Position numbers and translations under genes: made by a program. From an uncultured Lachnospiraceae bacterium (lineage in GTDB: Bacteria; Bacillota; Clostridia; Lachnospirales; Lachnospiraceae), in the NCBI GenBank assembly GCA_910578345.1, contig CAJTRA010000001.1, positions 1 through 12,582 on the forward strand: a stretch of 12,582 bases of DNA, written 5' to 3'. This document shows, piece by piece, positions 6,596 through 12,582 of the stretch (positions are counted from its first letter, which is position 1; each line of letters starts with the position of its first letter). Under the pieces are notes generated by a model. The model was not told where the DNA came from, searched no databases, and saw only the letters and a program-made list of their open reading frames with translations.

Positions 6596-6650
6596 AAAAA
6601 GGAGCTGCCGCAAAATAGATGGGAAACCATCTACTTGCGGCTGCTCCTTT
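6596..6650. terminator. Strong hairpin terminator, likely bidirectional
   Basis: Bases 6601-6622 pair with 6627-6647 in a stem of about 20 bp with one mismatch and a small bulge, closed by a GAAA loop. On the minus strand it is followed by TTTTTC (6600-6595), a good terminator for the GH20 gene. On the plus strand only TTT follows, which suits the kinase remnant less well. The GH20 stop codon (6631-6633) is inside the stem. Confidence 0.8.
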
Positions 6651-9438
6651 CCTCAGGGCGGAATGATTTCCTCTCTGTTGATGTTGTCACGATCTCCATT
6701 TCTCCGTCAAAATCTCCCGTCTGGATCCCAATCCGCTGCATCGGAAAGACGAACGTCGCATATTCCTCGAACGCTTTCTCATTTCCCAGCGTCCCAACAG
6801 GCACACCGTCCGCGTACAAGGTCGTCCTGCCCGGTTCTCCAACTACTTTCAGCTCAACCCACTGATCACGGGGCAGCCTGTAGTTCCAGGCATACGTCCT
6901 GCCCTCTCTTGCAAAACCGACGCATCCCGTTTCCGGTTCCACCGCATAGAACGCCCATACGCCGTAGGCGCTGTCGCTTTCTGCAATGATCTGGCCCTTT
7001 GTCGTCTCTTCCCCACTGCCGGACAGCTTTACACGGATCTTCACCTCATAGGAGGGGACAAGTCCCACGAACAGACTGTCAGACTTACCGGCCGCTGTCA
7101 AAATACCGTTCACACTCTCCTTTAGCCCGTCCGCCTGCGCCACAAATGCCTCATAGGAAATACCCGGCTCACCGTCCCACAGCTTCGCGGCAAGCACAGG
7201 AAGCGGCTGCCCGAAACGGTCATACAGATCATATTCACTGATCCCCACGTCCAGCCTGCCGCACATATCGTTCCACATCATATAGACGGCTCCCAGCATC
7301 TGCGGCGAATACGCCGGTATCTTTTCCAACAGATTATAGTCATAGAATTGATTCGGTTCCCAATTCCGGTACAGTTCCTCCACATCCAGGTAATCATAGC
7401 CGCCGCCAGGAATCACATAGAGATGATTGTTCTGCATATTGATCAGGGAATAGCCAAGCGCATACATCTCCTGCGGATCCGCCCAGACCGTACTCCAGAT
7501 ATTCATCTGTAAGTCGTCCGGATCCGGGACCGTACTGCCTGCCATATTACTCAGGCTTCCCCACAGGCGCACCGTCCTGCCCTCATCCTGTACAAGCTGT
7601 GCGATCTCCTTCAGATACTTCCTGTATTGTTCCCCGTCGCCATAGTATTCATCCATGCCGATATTGACGATCTCAGCATCCCGAAAGGCCGCCTCATCGC
7701 CGGAAAGCGCTTCCGTCCAGATCTTCTTCACCAGTTCCACGGCATCCCGGTTGCTCAAATCAATCTGATCCACCGACTCCGCTCTAGCCGTCAATGCGTA
7801 TTCCGGAAAAAGCTGCGTGATCGCCAGTGAGTGCGCCGGTGTATCGATCTCCGGCACCACCGTCACGCCATATAATCTCGCAGTCCTTATAAATTCTGCA
7901 AATTCTTCCTTCGTGTAGGCATACTCAGACGACGTCAGCCGCCTGCCGTCCTGATTTGTGATCTCTGACTCCAGCCGGAAAGCACTGTCCGCCGTCATCG
8001 TCTGTTCTACCGAATCTGTCAGGCCGCTGGTGCTTAAGATCACATTGTCATTCAGATGGATCGTTAAATCATTCATCTTGTAGTAAGACATCGTCTCCAT
8101 CATCGCATACAGCGTATCAAGCGACACCGCCTTGCGCGCCACATCGATCCCAAAGCCGCGCACCACGTAACGCGGATAATCCCTGATCCGGCCCTGCGGA
8201 ACACTGCCCTCCTGCTGTAAGATCTGCCAAATGGTCACACATCCCCAGCGGATCCCTGTATTCGTCTCCGCTCTTATGACACACTTGTCAGTTATTTCAC
8301 AAGTATATCCTTCCTGCCCTAACCCTTCCGTCTCCTCCGCATATCCCAGATAAAGTTCTCCGGCCTGCACGTCGTCCAGGCTGCCCTCTGTCACTTCCAC
8401 AAAGTGCCCTGTCGCCGCCGCATAGCTGTCTGCAAAGAGTACGGCCGTCTCCCGGAAACCTGAACCCGTCTCCACCAGGACTCTCAACTGATCTGCGGGA
8501 ACAAAACTGCCACTGCCGCCGCTCCACTCTGCCAGCGCCGGGATCACATCCGGGCAGACGTTGCCATCCGCTTCTTCCGCCGGTCCCTTTTCCAGTGCTT
8601 TCTGTGTTTCCTTCTCTTCCCGCTCTTCTCTCTGATTTGCCGGCACCGTCAAGATCTGCGCCGTCTCTCTTACATCCGAGGCATCTTTTCTACTGCTGAC
8701 GCGAAATCCGACCGTCACTTCCTTGTCCTGTATGGTATCATAGACAAGACCGTCTGGACCGATCACCTGCTCTAAGTCAGCCCCCAGATAAGTAACCTCA
8801 TATCCTTCCGGCGCTTTTGGCACGACAAGCCGCCTGCCGCCGTCTTCCTGCTCTTCGATCCTCGCTTCCTCCAACTGGTAAGCCGCAGGCTTGTCCGCAT
8901 AGACTTCAAACTCATAGAGAGAGATATTCTGATAGAGATTAGAATAATCCGCTTCATTCTTAGAAACCTCATAAGTACTGAGCCGTAAGAATCTGACCAC
9001 TGCCGGATCCTCCAGCGCGATCTCCTGGTGTTTCATCTGAGGCGCCGTGTCAAAGGACTGCAGTACTTCCCATGTTTTCCCGTCTGCCGAGCCCTCCAAT
9101 GCATAGGAGACTGCATTGCGTCTCTCCCATTTCAGTATAACAAAAGAAACTGAAATTTCTTCCGGAAATTCCAGTTGTATATAGTGGGAAGCATCCTCCC
9201 AGTTATTCTCGCTGGACCAACGGGAGGATAAAGTCACATCGTCCCCGTCAATCGCCCTGTATGCCGACAGCTCTTCGTTCTCCACACTGTCGCTTGTAGC
9301 GATCACACCCTTTCGCAGCGCTAGATTAGCGCTGTTGAAAGGACGACCGCGCCAAAGAAACAGTCCCCCGGCCGCAGCGGCAGTAATCAGCACACAGATG
9401 CCAAGGAAAACGGCATAATTTCTCTTATTTTTACCCAT
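6631..9438 (-). CDS. GH20 beta-hexosaminidase, membrane-anchored, possibly lacto-N-biosidase-like
   Basis: A 935-residue extracellular glycoside hydrolase. Residues about 8-29 are a TM segment or uncleaved signal; there is no lipobox. Residues about 35-185 look like an F5/8 type C (CBM32-like) domain. About 300-400 matches the GH20 N-terminal (GH20b) domain. The catalytic barrel spans about 410-770: it opens with PRYVVRGFGIDVARK, contains YYKMNDLTIHLND and PEIDTPAHS, and has the catalytic pair in NIGMDEYY (D596, E597). About 800-925 is LamG-like. GH20 enzymes remove terminal GlcNAc/GalNAc by substrate-assisted catalysis. The KMND..HLND wording recalls, from memory, the lacto-N-biosidase (LnbB) branch, which cuts off Gal-GlcNAc disaccharides. 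The ATG at 9438 lies one base past the upstream stop; the alternative at 9465 overlaps that gene without a good ribosome site. A role in mucin or host-glycan use is inferred. Confidence 0.85.
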   Translation of the reverse strand: MGKNKRNYAVFLGICVLITAAAAGGLFLWRGRPFNSANLALRKGVIATSDSVENEELSAYRAIDGDDVTLSSRWSSENNWEDASHYIQLEFPEEISVSFVILKWERRNAVSYALEGSADGKTWEVLQSFDTAPQMKHQEIALEDPAVVRFLRLSTYEVSKNEADYSNLYQNISLYEFEVYADKPAAYQLEEARIEEQEDGGRRLVVPKAPEGYEVTYLGADLEQVIGPDGLVYDTIQDKEVTVGFRVSSRKDASDVRETAQILTVPANQREEREEKETQKALEKGPAEEADGNVCPDVIPALAEWSGGSGSFVPADQLRVLVETGSGFRETAVLFADSYAAATGHFVEVTEGSLDDVQAGELYLGYAEETEGLGQEGYTCEITDKCVIRAETNTGIRWGCVTIWQILQQEGSVPQGRIRDYPRYVVRGFGIDVARKAVSLDTLYAMMETMSYYKMNDLTIHLNDNVILSTSGLTDSVEQTMTADSAFRLESEITNQDGRRLTSSEYAYTKEEFAEFIRTARLYGVTVVPEIDTPAHSLAITQLFPEYALTARAESVDQIDLSNRDAVELVKKIWTEALSGDEAAFRDAEIVNIGMDEYYGDGEQYRKYLKEIAQLVQDEGRTVRLWGSLSNMAGSTVPDPDDLQMNIWSTVWADPQEMYALGYSLINMQNNHLYVIPGGGYDYLDVEELYRNWEPNQFYDYNLLEKIPAYSPQMLGAVYMMWNDMCGRLDVGISEYDLYDRFGQPLPVLAAKLWDGEPGISYEAFVAQADGLKESVNGILTAAGKSDSLFVGLVPSYEVKIRVKLSGSGEETTKGQIIAESDSAYGVWAFYAVEPETGCVGFAREGRTYAWNYRLPRDQWVELKVVGEPGRTTLYADGVPVGTLGNEKAFEEYATFVFPMQRIGIQTGDFDGEMEIVTTSTERKSFRPEERSSRK

Positions 9439-9439
9439 G

Positions 9440-9937
9440 TTATAATAGTACTCCCAAAAGTCCATAGGAAAAGATCGACATGATCACTGTCGCGATCGCA
9501 ATTCCCAAAAGTTCCGCCAGTACCGCTTTCTTAAAATCCACATCCAGAAGCGCCGCAATCAGGGACCCCGTCCAGGCTCCTGTACCCGGCAGCGGAATCC
9601 CTACGAACAATACCAGCCCCCAGAACTCATACCGTTTGATATTATCACTTTTGCTCATTGCCTTGCTTTCCAGTTTCTCAACCAGTCCGCGGAAGATCTT
9701 GATCTTCTTCATCCATTTAAAGATCTGCTTGATAAACAGCAGGATAAACGGAATCGGAATGATATTACCGATGATACACAGCGGAATCGCCGTGGTGATC
9801 GGAACCTCCAGAAGTTTCGACACGATCAGGCCTCCTCGAAGTTCCAGAATCGGTATCATTGAAATGATAAATACCACTGCCTCCTTCGACACATATCTGC
9901 CCAACGTAACTGCAAAAGCTGCTGCTAATTTCTCCAT
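9440..9937 (-). CDS. Small multidrug export family membrane protein (COG2426)
   Basis: A 165-residue integral membrane protein of the putative small multi-drug export family (PF06695, COG2426). The family hallmark PILELRGGLI follows the first hydrophobic segment. Further hydrophobic stretches are at about 50-68 and 105-127 (with GIPLPGTGAWTGSL) and at the C-terminus. A basic cytoplasmic loop (about 69-100) separates the halves. Transport function is a family label only; no substrate is established for these proteins. GGAGG lies six bases before the ATG at 9937. It sits 49 bases after hisC and directly before the GH20 gene, so it is cotranscribed with both in all likelihood. Confidence 0.88.
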   Translation of the reverse strand: MEKLAAAFAVTLGRYVSKEAVVFIISMIPILELRGGLIVSKLLEVPITTAIPLCIIGNIIPIPFILLFIKQIFKWMKKIKIFRGLVEKLESKAMSKSDNIKRYEFWGLVLFVGIPLPGTGAWTGSLIAALLDVDFKKAVLAELLGIAIATVIMSIFSYGLLGVLL

Positions 9938-9986
9938 CCTTCTCCTCCAAACAAATCACTGCCTTCCCTACAAATATATGTTGGTC

Positions 9987-11060
9987 TTACCGCAAATTTG
10001 AGTTCTGCCCGCATATTTTCTCAAGCGCGCGGTACAATGCCTCCATCTGTTCCTCTGTGCCAATGGTGATCCGCAGATAATTGTCGATCCCCTTCTTATT
10101 CCACCATCTGACATATATGTCATTTTCCTTCAGTTTCTCAAAGATTTCCCGTGCTTCTACTACCTTGTGACTGGCAAAAATGAAATTACCGTAGGATTTC
10201 GGGAACACAAACCCCAGTCTCCGCAATGCTTCCTCTGCATGTCTGCGAGTTGTGACAATCTTGTCACAATTCTCCCTGAAATAGGCTTCGTCTTTCACGG
10301 CCTCCACCCCAAGCTGCAAAGCCGCATAATTGAGCGTATAGGAATTGACAGCGTATTTCACATCGTTTAAATACCCGATCAGCTTCGGATTCCCCATCGC
10401 ATACCCAATCCGCATCCCCGCCATGGATCTGGACTTCGAGAAGGTCTGCACCACCAGCAGATTGTCATACTTCCGGATCAATGGCAGACAACTTATGCCT
10501 CCGAAATCGATATAAGCCTCATCCACAATCACTACCACATCCCGGTTAGCCTCTATGATCTCCTCCACCTGGCGCAGATCCATCAGGACGCCCGTAGGCG
10601 CGTTGGGATTCGGAAAGACCACGCCGCCGTTAGGCTGTCTGTAATCTTCCGGGCGAATGCAGAAATTCTCATCCAGCGCTTTCGTCTCATAGGGGATCCG
10701 ATAGAGATCTGCCCACACATCATAGAAGGAATAGGTGATATCCGGGAAAAAGACCGGCCGCTTCGACTGAAAAAAAGTCATAAACGCCAGCGACAGCACG
10801 TCATCCGACCCTACACCGATAAAGAGCTGATCTTTCTGAATCTGATAGTGTTTCGCCAACGCCTCCGCCAGCTTCGTCTGCTCCGGGAACGCCGGATACA
10901 GCCGCATTTGATCCAGATTCAGCATGACGAGCTGATCTGCCACCCCCGGCGCCGGAGGATATGGATTCTCATTGGTATTTAACTTGATGACATTCCGGCC
11001 GTTTGGCTGCTCACCCGGTGTATAAGGTGTTATCTTGCGGATATTATCTTCCCATTTCAT
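9987..11060 (-). CDS. hisC: Histidinol-phosphate aminotransferase (PLP, class I/II)
   Basis: A 357-residue cytosolic PLP enzyme, about the usual length for HisC. It converts imidazole-acetol phosphate to histidinol phosphate with glutamate as amino donor. Visible motifs: KLNTNENPYPP (26-36), NPNAPTG (151-157), DEAYIDF (180-186), the PLP lysine K209 in TFSKSRSMAGMRIGYA, and R217 after it. The frame extends to 11156, but 11060 is preferred. It gives the family start (MKWEDNIRKITPY) and begins after the glycosyltransferase stop; the longer form would overlap that gene. Its ribosome site (AGAGAG) is weak. No other his genes are near, so the enzyme may also serve aromatic amino acids or a specialised pathway. 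Separation of HisC from the closely related aromatic and cobalamin-type enzymes by eye is not certain. Confidence 0.85.
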   Translation of the reverse strand: MKWEDNIRKITPYTPGEQPNGRNVIKLNTNENPYPPAPGVADQLVMLNLDQMRLYPAFPEQTKLAEALAKHYQIQKDQLFIGVGSDDVLSLAFMTFFQSKRPVFFPDITYSFYDVWADLYRIPYETKALDENFCIRPEDYRQPNGGVVFPNPNAPTGVLMDLRQVEEIIEANRDVVVIVDEAYIDFGGISCLPLIRKYDNLLVVQTFSKSRSMAGMRIGYAMGNPKLIGYLNDVKYAVNSYTLNYAALQLGVEAVKDEAYFRENCDKIVTTRRHAEEALRRLGFVFPKSYGNFIFASHKVVEAREIFEKLKENDIYVRWWNKKGIDNYLRITIGTEEQMEALYRALEKICGQNSNLR

Positions 11061-11106
11061 TCTCTCTATGCCTTTCTTCGCAGATCGTTCTGCCTCTTGC
11101 TCTGCC

Positions 11107-12117
11107 CTATATCTGATCGTGCGCCAGGCGCTCATATTCGGCCGCCTGCGCTTCATTGCCGACAGCGCGGTAACATGCCGCCAAACCTCGCCGCGGAATC
11201 TCGCCGCTGCATTTCACATGCAGAATGCTCTCTGTCTCATAGGCCGCATTATAATACCACACGATAGCCTCGTCAATATCTCCTCTTCCGAAATAATAAG
11301 CGCCCAGCTCACAGCAGATCTCTGCGCACCCATCACAGGCCACCACTTTCATAGCATATTTGAAAAAATCTGCCAAATCTTCTCTGATCCTTGCCGCCCG
11401 CGCCGCCACACAGGCCGCCTCCCTGATCTCATCCATGCTCCTCGCCGTATCCAGGCAGGAATTTTCAAAGAAAGGCGCCGCCGTCACAAAATCCGATTCC
11501 TCACCGGAAATAAACAGTTCCCTGGCATAAAGATTGTGGAGTCTTCTGTCCAGCCTCACGCCTGCTTCCGTCATGCGGGCAAAGGCCGCCAGATCCCGAT
11601 CCTTATGATTACTTTCCGGCATATGCAAAATCTCAATCTCGCTGTCATAGATCACCGGCGTAAGTCCCACCTGCTCATGAATCGCTCCCTGCCACCGAAA
11701 AGTCCGCAGTCTCTTAAACAGCTTCGGCCGCAGTTCTCTGTCATAGTTATAGATTGTCCCGAAAGAAAGCTGATTCGCATAATACATCTGCACAATATCG
11801 ATCTCTGGCAGAAGCGTTTCTTTCAGACGGCAAAATTCCAGCCGGTTCTTCTCATCCAGAACCTCGTCCGCGTCAGCCGAATAGATGTAATCCATGCCAG
11901 CTTTCGAGAATGCATAATTGCGCGCCGCCGCAAAATCATGGATCCACGCGAAATCATAGATTTGATCCGTATACTGCGCTGCGATTTCTTTCGTCGCATC
12001 CGTGGAACCCGTATCAACAATGATAATCTCGTCCATCAAGTCTGCCATACTGTCCAAGCACCTTGCCAGAATCTTCTCTTCATTTTTTACAATCATACAC
12101 AGACTGACTGTAACCAT
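11107..12117 (-). CDS. Family 2 glycosyltransferase with TPR-like C-terminal region
   Basis: A 336-residue cytosolic glycosyltransferase of the GT2 (GT-A) fold. It starts SLCMIVKNEEK, has VDTGSTD (34-40) for nucleotide-sugar binding, the metal-binding DAD (82-84, in SADADEV), and WQGAIHE (142-148), typical of this bacterial subgroup often labelled cell-wall or SunS-like glycosyltransferase. Residues about 195-336 are alpha-helical and TPR-like, for example GAYYFGRGDIDEAIVWYYNAA, and may bind a protein partner or acceptor. Donor and acceptor are unknown. The start has GGGAGGAG about four bases upstream. Its gene follows a small membrane protein by 36 bases and precedes hisC by 46. Confidence 0.9.
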   Translation of the reverse strand: MVTVSLCMIVKNEEKILARCLDSMADLMDEIIIVDTGSTDATKEIAAQYTDQIYDFAWIHDFAAARNYAFSKAGMDYIYSADADEVLDEKNRLEFCRLKETLLPEIDIVQMYYANQLSFGTIYNYDRELRPKLFKRLRTFRWQGAIHEQVGLTPVIYDSEIEILHMPESNHKDRDLAAFARMTEAGVRLDRRLHNLYARELFISGEESDFVTAAPFFENSCLDTARSMDEIREAACVAARAARIREDLADFFKYAMKVVACDGCAEICCELGAYYFGRGDIDEAIVWYYNAAYETESILHVKCSGEIPRRGLAACYRAVGNEAQAAEYERLAHDQI

Positions 12118-12153
12118 ATTCTCCTCCCTGATCAGAACATTTTGCCCTTTATG

Positions 12154-12555
12154 CTAATTGGGCCTGTAATAAACTGACTGACGCATACGGCCATCGACGT
12201 GAAGCATACACTTCTCCTTCCCGGCATAAAGTGTCATGTTTCTGTAACGGTTCTTACGAATAAATGCTTTCGACGGACAGATCTGATACAACGTGGTATA
12301 CGACAGATCAGCGATCCGCTCCCGCAGACGGACATAATAGCCGTCTCCCTGCCTATGTACGCCTGCACGTCCCAGATAGCAGTACCGCTTCCCGTTCCAA
12401 TTATAAATGCGCACCGTGTGATTCCGGATACCGTATAGCGCTGCCAGCAGAAATACTGCCAGAACTGCCAGGACACCCAGCGCAGCCATCACCGACAGAC
12501 CACTGCCGCTATCCTGTGTCCCCCGAAAAATCCCTTCCAAATAATCTTGATACAA
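12154..12555 (-). CDS. Small one-TM protein of unknown function, TTG start
   Basis: A 133-residue protein I do not recognise. Residues 20-42 form one strong TM helix (SVMAALGVLAVLAVFLLAAL). The first 19 residues are acidic and polar. The following 90 are basic and aromatic, with many Tyr and Arg (for example KRYCYLGRAGV and ADLSYTTLYQI), suggesting a small folded or membrane-associated beta-rich domain. By the positive-inside rule the C-terminal part should be cytoplasmic. The frame is closed by a TAG just upstream (12571-12573) and the only plausible early start is a TTG at 12555. It is preceded by AAAGGGA with six-base spacing. It appears to be the first visible gene of the run with the glycosyltransferase. 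The stop lies 36 bases before that gene's start. Confidence 0.7.
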   Translation of the reverse strand: MYQDYLEGIFRGTQDSGSGLSVMAALGVLAVLAVFLLAALYGIRNHTVRIYNWNGKRYCYLGRAGVHRQGDGYYVRLRERIADLSYTTLYQICPSKAFIRKNRYRNMTLYAGKEKCMLHVDGRMRQSVYYRPN

Positions 12556-12561
12556 AACTGT

Positions 12562-12568
12562 TCCCTTT
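12562..12568 (-). promoter_or_regulatory. Ribosome binding site supporting a TTG start at 12555
   Basis: AAAGGGA on the minus strand is six bases before the TTG codon at 12555. No ATG or GTG is available between the in-frame stop at 12571-12573 and residue 23, which lies inside the TM helix. The site therefore decides the start. Confidence 0.6.
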
Positions 12569-12582
12569 CCCTAGCACCTAGC

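Noticed and set aside
11035..12177. 380-residue plus-strand open frame
   Set aside because: Antisense to the glycosyltransferase and the start of hisC. No recognisable motif and antisense-like composition, while the minus strand has clear GT2 motifs.
1..12582. CRISPR array, tRNA, rRNA, riboswitch, toxin-antitoxin or phage-defence genes
   Set aside because: No regularly spaced repeats, no cloverleaf-like sequences noticed, and every substantial frame is explained by metabolic, transport, transposase or shadow sequence.

Overview
The window looks like a chromosomal stretch from a Gram-positive Clostridia genome, most likely Lachnospiraceae-like. This rests on purine-rich AGGAGG-type ribosome sites, the protein wording (a DUF772-type IS1182-like transposase, a CUT1 sugar ABC system, a COG2426 small exporter) and intermediate base composition. 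No rRNA, tRNA or CRISPR is visible, so the placement is an inference. Almost everything is on the minus strand.

Right half (12582 down to 6600, minus strand): a tight, apparently intact gene run. It starts with a small one-TM protein with a TTG start, then a family 2 glycosyltransferase with a TPR-like tail, histidinol-phosphate aminotransferase (hisC), a small multidrug-export-family membrane protein, and a large membrane-anchored GH20 beta-hexosaminidase with an F5/8C (CBM32-like) domain and a C-terminal LamG-like domain. Gaps are 1 to 49 bases. The run ends in a strong hairpin at 6601-6650 that contains the GH20 stop codon.

Middle (6600 down to 1674): the wreck of a sugar-uptake locus. 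The inferred ancestral order is a PfkB-family kinase on the plus strand, divergent from a minus-strand operon of solute-binding protein, permease 1, permease 2, ADP-ribosylglycohydrolase-fold protein and ribokinase. One deletion around 6286-6302 removed both divergent 5' ends. A second deletion around 5864-5881 joined the binding protein in frame to permease 1, which also carries a premature TAG. Ribokinase has two frameshifts, one at a run of ten C, and an internal deletion of roughly 80 codons. Permease 2 and the ADP-ribosylglycohydrolase-fold gene remain open. The gene content suggests uptake of a ribosylated compound, cleavage inside the cell, and phosphorylation of the freed ribose and/or a second sugar. 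This is a hypothesis.

Left end (1674 down to 1): a strong terminator for the ribokinase operon (1581-1639) is followed by a promoter and a single SAM-dependent methyltransferase gene. A roughly 280-base intergenic stretch with two small inverted repeats follows, and then the 5' part of an IS1182-like transposase that runs off the window.

No clear new defence or mobile system is present. The most interesting material is the three-domain ADP-ribosylglycohydrolase-fold protein with its degraded transporter and kinase partners, and the lacto-N-biosidase-like GH20 enzyme.
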